From Diphasiastrum complanatum (taxonomy: Eukaryota; Streptophyta; Lycopodiopsida; Lycopodiales; Lycopodiaceae): a stretch of DNA of 64,000 nucleotides. Of this stretch, positions 14,823-23,530 are shown piece by piece; positions within the stretch are counted from its first letter, which is position 1, and every line of letters starts with the position of its first letter. The stretch spans positions 29,727,785 to 29,791,784 of the forward strand of contig CM055097.1 of the NCBI GenBank assembly GCA_029204225.1. Reading direction: 5' to 3'. The position numbers and the translations under genes were made by a program. The notes beneath the pieces were generated by a model. That model saw only the letters and a list, made by a program, of their open reading frames with translations. It was not told the origin of the DNA and did no database searches.

Positions 14823-15293
14823 ACCTTCTACGGTGCAGAATGAAACAAATGATGATCCACAGTCTGGGAAATAAAACGTTCCTACGGTGGAGAATCAAAC
14901 AGTTGATGATCCACAGTCTGGGAAATTTACCTTGGCCAATAGAAAACTTTTCAAAAGTAAACTTGCGAAAATATTATTCAGGGACTTTTTGTGGTGGGCG
15001 GATATAGTTGGCGCATTTTAGTGTTTCCAAAGGGGAACAATGTGGACAGTTTGTCATTGTATCTGGATGTGGCCAACTCTGCTTCACTTCCGTATGACTG
15101 GAGCAAATATGCTCACTTCAATCTCGCAGTGATCAATCAATTTGATACAAAGTTGTCAATCAAAAAAGATACACAACACCAATTCAATACGAGAGAGAGT
15201 GACTGGGGCTTCACATCATTTATGCCATTGCAAGATCTCTACGATCCAACGCAAACAAGAGGCAAGATCCTTTGCTTCGGTTATCGTTGCTAA
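14823..15293 (+). pseudogene. Fragment of a UBP12/UBP13-type MATH domain, frameshifted
   Basis: UBP12/13 are ubiquitin-specific proteases with an N-terminal MATH (TRAF-like) domain. The 14,988-15,275 frame reads as the core of that domain: GGYSWRILVFPKGNNVD, then SLYLDVANSASLPYDWSKY, then QHQFNTRESDWGFTSFMPL. Upstream, the N-terminal strand of the same domain (KFT, then WPIENFSK, then KYYSG) is split over other frames by apparent single-base insertions near 14,931-14,933 and in the T-run at 14,986-14,990. The linker just before the domain is present twice (14,823-14,873 and about 14,879-14,926), and the first copy ends in a stop. Similarity stops after about residue 90 of the domain, and no protease domain follows. 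No introns are visible inside. It is a dead gene fragment, either retro-copied or an exon carried by a mobile element. Confidence 0.8.
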
Positions 15294-16157
15294 TTGTTGA
15301 TCACAAGCTTGTTGTAGGCAATGGCAACAATCTCAACAAATTCACCTATTGTCAAATCTGAAGCATGACACTCCTATACATCTCTCTCTCTAAGCGTCGA
15401 ATACCTCCTCTCTCTCTCTAACCATCGGCTACCTCTTCTCTCTCTACCTTCACGTCGGCTACCTCCTCTCTCTCTCTAAATGCGTCGGTTGAGATTTTCT
15501 CTCTGAATTGCGTCGGTTGATATTTTCTCTCTCTTTCCTCTCTCTAGCTCGATCCCTTGTATTTGCATACAATTTTTTAAAAAATTAGGGTTGTCACAGA
15601 TTTTTTTTTTTTTGACGAGCACTCAAATGCACCACAAGAGTAGCCGATAAAAAAAATTTTGCCAACAATTTTCGGATTTTTTTCACAGTTTCAAGTATTT
15701 TTCGTCGAGCACTCCAATGTTTTATGGATTTCAAAGTGTTATACATTTCAGTTTGTAAATTTTTTTTTGATACCCCCTTCTAAGTTGTATATAATCCATT
15801 TTACTAATTTTTTCTTTTAACTTCCGTAACTTCCTTATTTGAGCTCGGATTTCACTGGAGTAAAAACAAAAAGTAATTTAAACGACGAGCCTGACACTAA
15901 GAAGTTATAAAAATTTTGTAACTTTCCATTTATTTGTTTTAAGAACCTCTTTCTTGAGTCAGTCTTTTTGTGTTTCCATTAGTAATTTTCAAATCTTCAT
16001 ATATTTTTCATTTGAGTTCGGAATTCAATGCTGTAAAAAGCAAAATTGCTCGTAGTGACAAATTGAACACAACTGCTACTTCATTTTAATTTGTTACGAT
16101 TTCCATTCACATCCACTTTATTCTTCGAGGACTCAGAATTTTTAAGTGGGTGGAGAA
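15294..16157. other. Non-coding, with CT-rich imperfect repeats
   Basis: Positions 15,378-15,545 contain about five loose units built on CGTCGGCTACCTC followed by (CT)n. The rest is AT-rich with homopolymer runs. I see no gene. Confidence 0.6.
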
Positions 16158-16335
16158 GAGCAATTTTACCAGTCTGTAAAATACCATTCTGAATAAATTT
16201 CAGACGGTGAATTCATAGTCCACAAGTCTTCACTAGTCATTAATGAGAGCAATTTTACCAGCCTGTAAAATACCATTCTGAATAAATTTCTAACAGTGAA
16301 TTCATAGTCCACAAGTCTTCACTAGTCATTAATGA
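16158..16335 (+). repeat. 89-bp tandem duplication before the gag of element F
   Basis: Positions 16,158-16,246 and 16,247-16,335 are near-identical direct copies ending at CATTAATGA. The second copy runs directly into the first ATG of the gag-like frame of element F. Confidence 0.9.
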
Positions 16336-16920
16336 TGGATTATTGTTATAGTCAAAACATTCATCTTCCATCTATTGATGAAATACAATCTAAAATCGTA
16401 TGTTACAGCCTTGCATTTGACGGACAACCAAGTTCAATCAGCATTGATGATAGGTTGACTAAATTGGAAGCTTATTTCTGTCATCGCCATTATTCTAAAG
16501 AGCATAAAATTTATTTTGCTTCACTGTGCTTTCAAGGACAACTTCGAGCATGGTGGGATACTCAAGCACATTTGAGCACAAAGCTTTGGAGTCAATTTAA
16601 AATTGCTTTCATTGATAGTATTCTCAGGTTTTATGAGAAATCATTCGAATCTCTCAAATAAACTGGTTTTGTACAACAATTTAATCAACAATTCTTGGCA
16701 TTGGTTCAGAAGACAAAATTTGAGTATAGATAATGTTTGAACTACTATGTGAATTTCCTTCAAACGCCTATAAAGAATGTGCTTCAACCAGCTCTTTCCA
16801 AATCCATTTATGCTGCTAGTTTTATGGAGTTGCGCAATATGATGGATCGTGCACTTGCTCTAAAGCACTTATTTACAAACCATATCAATGAATGGTGGAA
16901 AGTCATCGCTCAACGGAAAC
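16332..16920 (+). pseudogene. Element F gag capsid domain 1
   Basis: The first open frame (16,332-16,661) has the retrotransposon gag pattern: FDG near the start, then YFASLCFQGQLRAWW and WSQFKIAF. After a stop, similarity continues (FVQQFNQQFLALVQKT, then a stretch ending MDRALALKHL). The order matches the C-terminal half of a gag capsid domain. At least two stops break it. A working copy would lie upstream of nucleocapsid and protease. Confidence 0.65.
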
Positions 16921-17099
16921 CTTATTATTACAACCAACGACTATCTGAATATGTTAGTCCTACCTTTGATGGTAGCATCCAGTCCATTAATGTAGACAAT
17001 TGGCTAGAGGATTTGGATGATAACTTCTACTATAGTGGAGGTATTGGTGATAGTGATATAGTTTTCTTTGTTTCATCGAGTTTTCAAGGACATGTTCAG
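16921..17099 (+). pseudogene. Element F gag capsid domain 2, left half
   Basis: A second capsid-like start follows the first: YVSPTFDGSIQSINVDNWLE, then VFFVSSSFQGHVQ. It stops exactly where element A is inserted, and the sequence resumes after element A with SWW (23,168), completing the usual motif. The ORF continuing past 17,100 into the LTR of A is an artefact. Confidence 0.7.
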
Positions 17100-17754
17100 T
17101 GTGAAAATTGTCAACATTTCCTAGCTAGTTTGAGGCCTAAATTGGCAATTTTTGTACATAGTTTTGGATCTAGCATTTCACACGTGTGAAAGAGGCCTAG
17201 ATACTTTTATTTTAGTATATATTTCATGTTGAAGAAGTCTCAAACTTCATGACCTTCGAAATGACACCAAAATCATGTTATTTGGACATATAGCCCAAAA
17301 TTGGCTATTTTAGGCTATTCGTGTCCTAAATTTGGGTCCTAAGTTCTAGAGAGAGGAGAGAGAGTCATCTCTCTCACCTATATTAGGCTGAAATTCATGG
17401 AGAACAGGTTGGAGAAACTTATTGTATTGTTGAGAGAGATCAATAGATCATTGTCACAGTTTCTTCCTCGATTGAGAGCATTGCTTTGTGTATTGTCTTC
17501 AAGCTTTTGTGTATGATCTTAAGAGGTTTCCAAAAGTGGTAGGCTGTTGTTGTAGGGCTGGTATGCTGTTGTTTTTGGCTGCCATCAGTACTTTTTATTA
17601 GTTTCTTTTGTCTCTTGAATGCTTTGTCAAGTTCATGTGTATCAAAGGTAGCATTAGGATGCTTTGCCATTTCTAGCTTTTGTAGCTTGTTGTGCAAAGA
17701 ACTTAGCCAAGTATTTTGGGAGCTTGGATCCATTCAAGATCCACTTTTTTCACA
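17100..17754 (+). repeat. 5' LTR of element A
   Basis: The LTR starts TGTGAAAA and ends TTTTCACA (8-bp inverted ends) and is 655 bp long. It contains the 16-base palindrome TTTCACACGTGTGAAA (G-box core CACGTG) at about 17,176-17,191 and a GAGAGAGGAGAGAGAG tract near 17,350. Its minus strand has a 97-codon ORF (17,440-17,733). Confidence 0.95.
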
Positions 17755-17766
17755 TGGTATCAGAGC
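17755..17766 (+). other. Primer-binding site of element A (initiator tRNA-Met)
   Basis: TGGTATCAGAGC begins at the base after the LTR. This is the standard plant copia primer site, complementary to the 3' end of initiator tRNA-Met. Confidence 0.95.
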
Positions 17767-18913
17767 TAGTTGGCTGCTATTTCTAGTAAGGTTTCCATAT
17801 ATGGTGATATTTGGATGTTTGATCAAGTTCTAGCATGATTATGCATTGCATTGTTGATCAAATCTTACTAACCTTTGTTTTGTGAGTTGAACTTGTGGAT
17901 CAAAAGCATATTTCAGGTCTATTGAAGATCAGAGGCTGAGAAGAAGCTATTTTGGATTGGATCATAACACCTAATCATTTGTTGATTGTGAGGCTTGTGC
18001 ATATTCAATACTAACAATGTTCTGTTCAATGTATTGTTGACAATCTCCACTTCTGTGGATGAACACTCTCCTTTGTGGATGAACACTCTCCTTAAGTGGA
18101 TGAACCTTCTCCTTAAGTGGATGACAAATACTCTTTGAGTGATTTTGTATTTCTCCAAAAGGCTGAGAAAAGCTCCCACTTGGATGAAAGATCCCCTTTT
18201 GGGTGAACAGATTGTCAACAATCTTTTACATAAATTTTGGTGTACTTTGTTGAGCATGTAAGTAACTCTCCTAATGTAATTTGATTGGAGCTTTTGCTGG
18301 AAGGTTTTAACCATTATGAAAATGTGTTTTTAGGTTCTTAACAGGTTGAGGGACATTCTCATGTGAAGTGATCTTAGATCTACATCTAAACACCAAGATA
18401 TGACAAGCTAGTGAAGCTAGTCTTGTGATTCACTAAGTGTGCTCTTTCATTCACCTCTAAAGCTTGTATTTATCACTTGCTGGAGTTTATAAACTTTTAG
18501 AAGTGTGGTTTACATGTGGTTTTACAGGTTGAATCAATATCTTAGTGTGTTGATCATATGTTGATCAAGTTTGTTCAATTCTAGGTATTCTTGGCAGCCT
18601 AGTCTTTTGTATTTTCTAAGAATGCAAGTAACTCTTCACACCATAACTTGATTTGGTCACTTGCTGGAAAGTTTGAGAGCTTAAGCAAGAGGGTGTTCAG
18701 GTTGGTTTGAGTTTGTAATCCATTCTTAGTGTGTGCAAAGTGTTGCATGTGTTTTCAATCTTCTTTTTTATGCTTGGAAACTAGCCAGGTTCAAGATAGA
18801 AGTGTTTTAGGGTCCTAGATCTTCTGGGATCTCCTTATCCATCATTTGTTGAGAGGAAAGTGAGTGTTGGGTGTATTAGGACAAAGCCTAAAAGTTGAAG
18901 AATCATTATATTC
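17767..18913 (+). other. Untranslated leader of element A
   Basis: About 1.15 kb lies between primer site and gag, with many stops. At 18,050-18,125 there are four close repeats of GTGGATGAACACTCTCCTT-like sequence. The part from 18,001 onward is shared, inverted, with element B up to about 46,830, so the leader belongs to the family. Confidence 0.7.
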
Positions 18914-19846
18914 ATGGCTTCAAATGGTGGGATCATGTTAGAAACTAATGATAGGTTGAGTTCATCAAACTACTCTACCTGGAAAGTGAGGATGGAATCC
19001 TTACTTGAGTTGAATGAACTCATGGACATAGTTGCAAGAACTGAAGAGAGACCACCCACAGTTCAAGAGCAACAAAGGTTTAATAAGAAGGCCAAAAGGG
19101 CTCTTCATATCATTAAAATGAATGTTACCAATGAACTTCTCAAGGAAGTTGGTAAGTGTCAAAGTGCAAGTGAGGCATGGAATGCCTTGAAGAAGCTCTT
19201 TGAATCAAAGTCCACATCTAGGGTATTGACCCTAAGGAGGCAAATATTTTCTAGTAGGCAAAGAGAGGGTGAAAGTGCTCATGCATTTGTCTTGAGGGTT
19301 AAGTCCTTAAGTGATGATCTAGCATGTGTTGATGAAAACATAAAAGATGGTGAAATAGTCCAGGTTATGTTGAATGGTTTGCTAGATGAACATGCTAACC
19401 TTGTGCAAAGTTTTGCCATTCAAAGAGGCTTGCCAAGTGTGGTTGACTTGCAAGAAATCTTATTGGTTGAAGAACATAGGTTGCAATCAAAGCTTAATGG
19501 TGCATCCTTGCAAGGTGGAGGTGAAGAGGCTTTCTTCACAAAAGGCAAAGTCAAAGGCAAAGGGAAAGGCAAAGGGAAATGGTCCAAAGGTGGTAATTCA
19601 GATCATGATGATCACTCTTCCTCCTCTTCTACTTCTTTTAGAAAGAAAGATAAGTCAAAGTTCAAGTGTTTTTATTGTGGGATAAAATGTCATTTTGCAA
19701 ATGAATGTCATAAGAAGCAAAGTAATGAAGGTAGCAAGCAAAACAACTTTTGTACTTCTAATGAGGATCTAGATTCTTGTGATTCTCTCATGATGTGTTC
19801 TTCAAGTCTAATGTCAAGTGGAAGTGACAAGGATCATGGTGGATAG
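18914..19846 (+). CDS. gag: Element A gag polyprotein (copia type)
   Basis: The frame has 310 codons. The N-terminal two-thirds matches the copia gag (UBN2-type) layout: LSSSNYSTWKVRMESLL, then AKRALHIIKMNV, SASEAWNALKKLFESK, LRRQIFSSRQ and VQVMLNGL. A basic Lys/Gly run precedes a zinc knuckle CFYCGIKCHFANEC (CCHC spacing intact, with the usual Gly before His replaced by Cys). The frame ends at TAG just where the protease motif begins in another frame, so gag and protease are out of phase here. Gag would package element RNA into cytoplasmic particles. It is the best-preserved part of the element. Confidence 0.9.
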   Translation: MASNGGIMLETNDRLSSSNYSTWKVRMESLLELNELMDIVARTEERPPTVQEQQRFNKKAKRALHIIKMNVTNELLKEVGKCQSASEAWNALKKLFESKSTSRVLTLRRQIFSSRQREGESAHAFVLRVKSLSDDLACVDENIKDGEIVQVMLNGLLDEHANLVQSFAIQRGLPSVVDLQEILLVEEHRLQSKLNGASLQGGGEEAFFTKGKVKGKGKGKGKWSKGGNSDHDDHSSSSSTSFRKKDKSKFKCFYCGIKCHFANECHKKQSNEGSKQNNFCTSNEDLDSCDSLMMCSSSLMSSGSDKDHGG

Positions 19847-20291
19847 ATAGTGGATCTAGTTCACACGTGACTAGTCACAAGGAGTTCTTTACTTCTTTGA
19901 TCTCTTATGTTGGAACCAAGAAAGTGGTTCACATGCCAAATGGTGGTGAGTGTATGATCAAAGGTATTGGCTCAATTCCTATTTGTCTTTCTACTAATAG
20001 GAATGCAAGGCTTGACGGTGTTCTTTACATTCCTTCACTTTCAGGAATTTGCTAAGTGTTGGTCAAATGTTAAAGAAAGGGTACAAGACAAAGTTTGTTG
20101 GGGATGTTTGCTTCATTACTAAGGGAGATTTCTTGATTGCTAGAAGCAATAGACAAGGTAGACTTTACAGGCTTGATGCATTTGTTATGTCTAACAAGAG
20201 GAATGAAATGGATGTTGGTGGTTCTCTCAACTTTCAAAAGTCAATCCCTAGCATCAATAAGATTGGTAGATCTTATGCAAAGTCTAAATAA
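19836..20291 (+). pseudogene. Element A protease and pre-integrase remnant
   Basis: The aspartic protease motif DSGSSSH follows WWI near 19,840 in a frame shifted from gag, and continues to about 20,055. A second shift near 20,042 moves to the frame at 20,049-20,291 (LSVGQMLKKGY, then GRLYRL), which corresponds to the start of the GAG-pre-integrase region. Element B keeps the same stretch in one frame. No integrase zinc finger or catalytic core follows. Confidence 0.8.
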
Positions 20292-20312
20292 CTTCCTTAT
20301 GCTAGATCTAGG

Positions 20313-21479
20313 TTGAAATCTAATGAGCTTCTTGGAGATAGTTATTGTTGTGCTAACTTGGCAACTTTTGGTGAATCTATGATCAATGTTTTGGATCCAT
20401 TGGATCTTGAAGATGGACTAGTGCTACCTACTAGTCAGATGGAGTCATGTGGTGCTAAATTAGTATCATGTTTGAATTCTTTCACTCATAGATTTCCAAG
20501 TCTTGTTGGCTCTTCAATGGAACTACATGGAAAGTGCAAAAATGAAAAAGGTAAAAAGAGAGCTAACTTCATCAGTGGAGGTGATGAAAACTCTTCTTTG
20601 GAAATGGTTGTTGCTAATGACTTATTTACTCATTTGGAAAGAGATGGTGCTTTGATCATGATTGAAGAAAAAGTTTCTTTTGTATCTTTATGTGATGAGT
20701 CCAAAAAAGTCATTTGTGAAACAAGTGGTGTCACATGTATTCATAAAGAAAGTAGATCAAAAGGTTCTATCGTGAGACTTGGTGAGGAAGATCTCAAGTC
20801 AAAAGGGAGAGATGAATGTGAAGTATTCAAAGTAGGATGTACTTTGAATTATGCTTTTGTGAATGATAGTGAGGGTTCATTATCATTACCTATATCATTG
20901 ATTAGAAGTCCAGGTTTGACAAGAAAAAGTACTTTAATCATTCTTATGTTGAAGGAACTATGTATTCTTTTCATGGCTTCTAATGTTCGAGATTCTTCCA
21001 TTTCTTATGATGCAACTATCAAGAGGGAGATTGCTAACTTTTGTGGTGTGATCATTAAGAGGGAGTCTTGTGAAGGAAAGGGCAAAGGAAGAGTGACTCT
21101 TGGGAAGATTCAAGGCATGGATCTTGCATCTCTTCATCAACTCAAAGGTTGCTATGATTGTGGTGGAGTGTTCATGCGTGATCAAGATGGCAAAAGGTTG
21201 GATGAAGAAGACTACATGGAGCAACTCAAGTGGCAATTTCTCCAAGGCAAGGAAGATCTCATTGGTGAGCTCATTGAGGTTTGGTTTGAGCTCAAATGGT
21301 CTAGTTTGATTAGGTTTGATACTCAACTTCATCTACTCTACTTCATGTTGGATAGAATTGTAGAAATCTATCTTTTGGTTTATGATGGTGACATTGTTTT
21401 CACTAACTATAGTGAAAGGTTGAAATCAAGCAATGATGAGATCTTGTGGGAAGTTAATCATGTGTTTGAGAGGGAGTAA
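20313..21479 (+). CDS. Element A ORF of 388 codons in the pol position, unknown
   Basis: This long uninterrupted frame lies where integrase and reverse transcriptase should be. Most of it resembles nothing I recognise. Near the C-terminus DEEDYMEQ, FLQGKEDL, RFD and IYLLVYDGDIVF occur in the same order and spacing as parts of a copia reverse transcriptase, but the catalytic YVDD is replaced by YDGD, and the rest of the palm and fingers is absent. It may be a chance-open remnant of pol or a selected frame. It shares the phrase PLDLEDG (PLDLGDG) with the ORF downstream. Confidence 0.55.
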   Translation: MKSNELLGDSYCCANLATFGESMINVLDPLDLEDGLVLPTSQMESCGAKLVSCLNSFTHRFPSLVGSSMELHGKCKNEKGKKRANFISGGDENSSLEMVVANDLFTHLERDGALIMIEEKVSFVSLCDESKKVICETSGVTCIHKESRSKGSIVRLGEEDLKSKGRDECEVFKVGCTLNYAFVNDSEGSLSLPISLIRSPGLTRKSTLIILMLKELCILFMASNVRDSSISYDATIKREIANFCGVIIKRESCEGKGKGRVTLGKIQGMDLASLHQLKGCYDCGGVFMRDQDGKRLDEEDYMEQLKWQFLQGKEDLIGELIEVWFELKWSSLIRFDTQLHLLYFMLDRIVEIYLLVYDGDIVFTNYSERLKSSNDEILWEVNHVFERE

Positions 21480-21722
21480 CTTCAGAGGTTCAGATCTGAA
21501 GATGTTTATAAATGCAAATTCCTTGATCTTTTATTGAAAGATCAAGATGTTGATCTTGAATTGCTTCATCAACACCAAGAGGCAAGTAGCAATTGGAAGC
21601 TAGTCAAAAGCATCAAAGGGGAGCCACATGGGCAAAGCATTTTGGATCTGTTTTTATAGGTTCTTGAAGGTTCAAGTAAGGTTCTTGGAGCAGCAAGGAA
21701 GTGTCCTTTTACTCTACCTTAT

Positions 21723-22598
21723 TTGTTTAATCTCATGTATGAACATTGTCATGTCAATGTGTTGGAATTGTCAAAATTCAATGAAACTAGTTCCATAGTT
21801 TTGCATCCTTTGGATCTTGGAGATGGAATAGTTATCATTGCTGGTTCTTATGATCAAGTACATGCATTCATTCAAATCTTGAAAGATATTAAAGTGGACA
21901 ATATGTTTACTTTTGAGCAAAGTTCAAGATCTAGCATCCTAGTGTTGGCAAATTGGCAAATTGGTGACAATGTAGGATCAAGGGTTGTATGCAAATCTTG
22001 TGGAGATACTTCAAGTATTTCAAGTTCAGGTTTTGCTCATTCAAATGGAGCAGAGAACACATCATTTTTGCATTCATTCACTCAAGGGCTTTCATGGATT
22101 GGAGATCTACAAAGGCAAGGTGGTGATGGAGGTTCATTCATGGAGATACATGGTGCATTCACTATGGGCATAGTGGAATGTGGAGGAGGCATGCAAACAC
22201 TTGCTGGTTACTTTCACTTACAACCTGTTTGTTGCTATTTTACAGAGAGTTCAAAGGTGGATACATGGAGGAATCCTTTCATTATGATTCTATGTTCTTT
22301 TACATGTATCATGTTCACCATTCTATGTAAAATTGATGTAAGAAATAGTGAAGCATCCTATATGGACACTATTATCTATATCAATTATGTTGTACTTCAT
22401 ATTGTACATATTAGAACACTTGAGAAGAGATCTATTATCATGATGGAGATCCTTCTTAGGTTGGAGCAAAGTAGCGTTGTAAAACTAGCAATTAAGTTGA
22501 AGAGGGAGTGTGAAAATTGTCAACATTTCCTAGCTAGTTTGAGGCCTAAATTGTCAATTTTTGTACATAGTTTTGGATATAGCATTTCACACATGTAA
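21723..22598 (+). CDS. Element A ORF of 291 codons reaching into the 3' LTR, unknown
   Basis: This frame is of unknown function. It starts after a 240-base gap with stops, and its last 30 codons are LTR sequence (from 22,509). A phrase near its N-terminus (SSIVLHPLDLGDGIVI) echoes one in the 388-codon ORF (INVLDPLDLEDGLVL), suggesting an internal duplication or a shared ancestral segment. The middle is Ser/Gly-rich. No RNase H motif is visible although RNase H should be here. Confidence 0.45.
   Translation: MFNLMYEHCHVNVLELSKFNETSSIVLHPLDLGDGIVIIAGSYDQVHAFIQILKDIKVDNMFTFEQSSRSSILVLANWQIGDNVGSRVVCKSCGDTSSISSSGFAHSNGAENTSFLHSFTQGLSWIGDLQRQGGDGGSFMEIHGAFTMGIVECGGGMQTLAGYFHLQPVCCYFTESSKVDTWRNPFIMILCSFTCIMFTILCKIDVRNSEASYMDTIIYINYVVLHIVHIRTLEKRSIIMMEILLRLEQSSVVKLAIKLKRECENCQHFLASLRPKLSIFVHSFGYSISHM
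22494..22508 (+). other. Polypurine tract of element A
   Basis: AAGTTGAAGAGGGAG directly precedes the right LTR start TGTGAAAA. This is the plus-strand priming site. Confidence 0.85.
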
Positions 22599-23163
22599 AA
22601 GAGGCCTAGATACTTTTATTTTAGTATATATCTCATGTTGAAGAAGTCTCAAACTTCATGACCTTCGAAATGACACCAAAATCATGTTATTTGGACATAT
22701 AGGCCAAAATTGGCTATTTTAGGCTATTCGTGTCCTAAATTTGGGTCCTAAGTTCTAGAGAGAGGAGAGAGAGTCATCTCTCTCACCTATATTAGGCTGA
22801 AATTCGTGGAGAATAGGTTGGAGAAACTTATTGTATTGTTGAGAGAGATCAATAGATCATTGTCACAGTTTCTTCCTCCATTGAGAGCATTGCTTTGTGT
22901 ATTGTCTTCAAGCTTTTGTGTATGATCTTAAGAGGTTTCCAAAAGTGGTAGGCTATTGTTGTAGGGCTCGTATGCTGTTGTTTTTGGCTGCCATCAGTAC
23001 CTTTTATTAGTTCCTTTTGTCTCTTGAATGCTTTGTCAAGTTCATGCGTATCAAAGGTAGCATTAGGATGCTTTGCCATTTCTAGCTTTTGTAGCCTGTT
23101 GTGCAAAGATCTTAGCCAAGTATTTTGGGAGTTTGGATCCATTCAAGATCCACTTTTTTCACA
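22509..23163 (+). repeat. 3' LTR of element A
   Basis: The LTR is 655 bp, with the same ends as the left LTR. The palindromic G-box of the left copy is broken here (CACATG instead of CACGTG). The 97-codon antisense ORF is also open here (22,849-23,142). Confidence 0.95.
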
Positions 23164-23530
23164 TCAGTCATGGTGGAACATCGTTCAGACTTTCTTTCTG
23201 AGAACTGGTTAACTTTCAAAAGAGTCTGTAGATAAATCTTCAATCGATCTGACTTCATCCAATGGTGTTCTTTGGACCAGACAACTATAGTTGCTGAGTA
23301 CAATAGAGAATTCCAACAAATGGTCCCAGTATTCGATTATGGAGAAGAATATCTTGTACAATGCTATATATATGGTTTACAACCTCAATATCATTGCATT
23401 TTAGAAAATTATCTACAAACTACTTCTCTCCAGCCTGGGTTCCGATTAAGGAAAACTATGGAATATGTTTTAAAGTACGAGCAACAACTTGATTTAGGAG
23501 CTTTTGAGAATATTTCTATTTTTGACAACA
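23164..23530 (+). pseudogene. Element F gag capsid domain 2, right half
   Basis: This continues the gag domain cut at 17,099: SWWNIVQTF, stops near 23,210-23,235, then VAEYNREFQQM, YIYGLQPQY and RKTMEYVLKYEQQ. These match the order of the C-terminal half of a gypsy gag capsid domain. With the left half it forms a second complete capsid-like domain following the first. Confidence 0.7.

Larger units (their letters stand above)
17096..23167 (+). mobile_element. Element A: full-length Ty1/copia LTR element without pol
   Basis: Two 655-bp LTRs flank a 4.75-kb interior with a tRNA-Met-type primer site right after the left LTR and a purine tract right before the right LTR. The target duplication appears to be TCAG (17,096-17,099 and 23,164-23,167); a fifth base does not match. 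The LTRs differ at about 17 positions by eye (about 2.6%), so this is a fairly recent insertion, younger than the host element F. The interior holds gag, fragments of protease, then two long ORFs in place of integrase and reverse transcriptase. The gag is very close to that of element B (minus strand, 44-46.8 kb). Confidence 0.93.

Noticed and set aside
20958-21332. A 124-codon minus-strand ORF
   Set aside because: It is antisense to the longer 388-codon ORF of element A and has no resemblance of its own.
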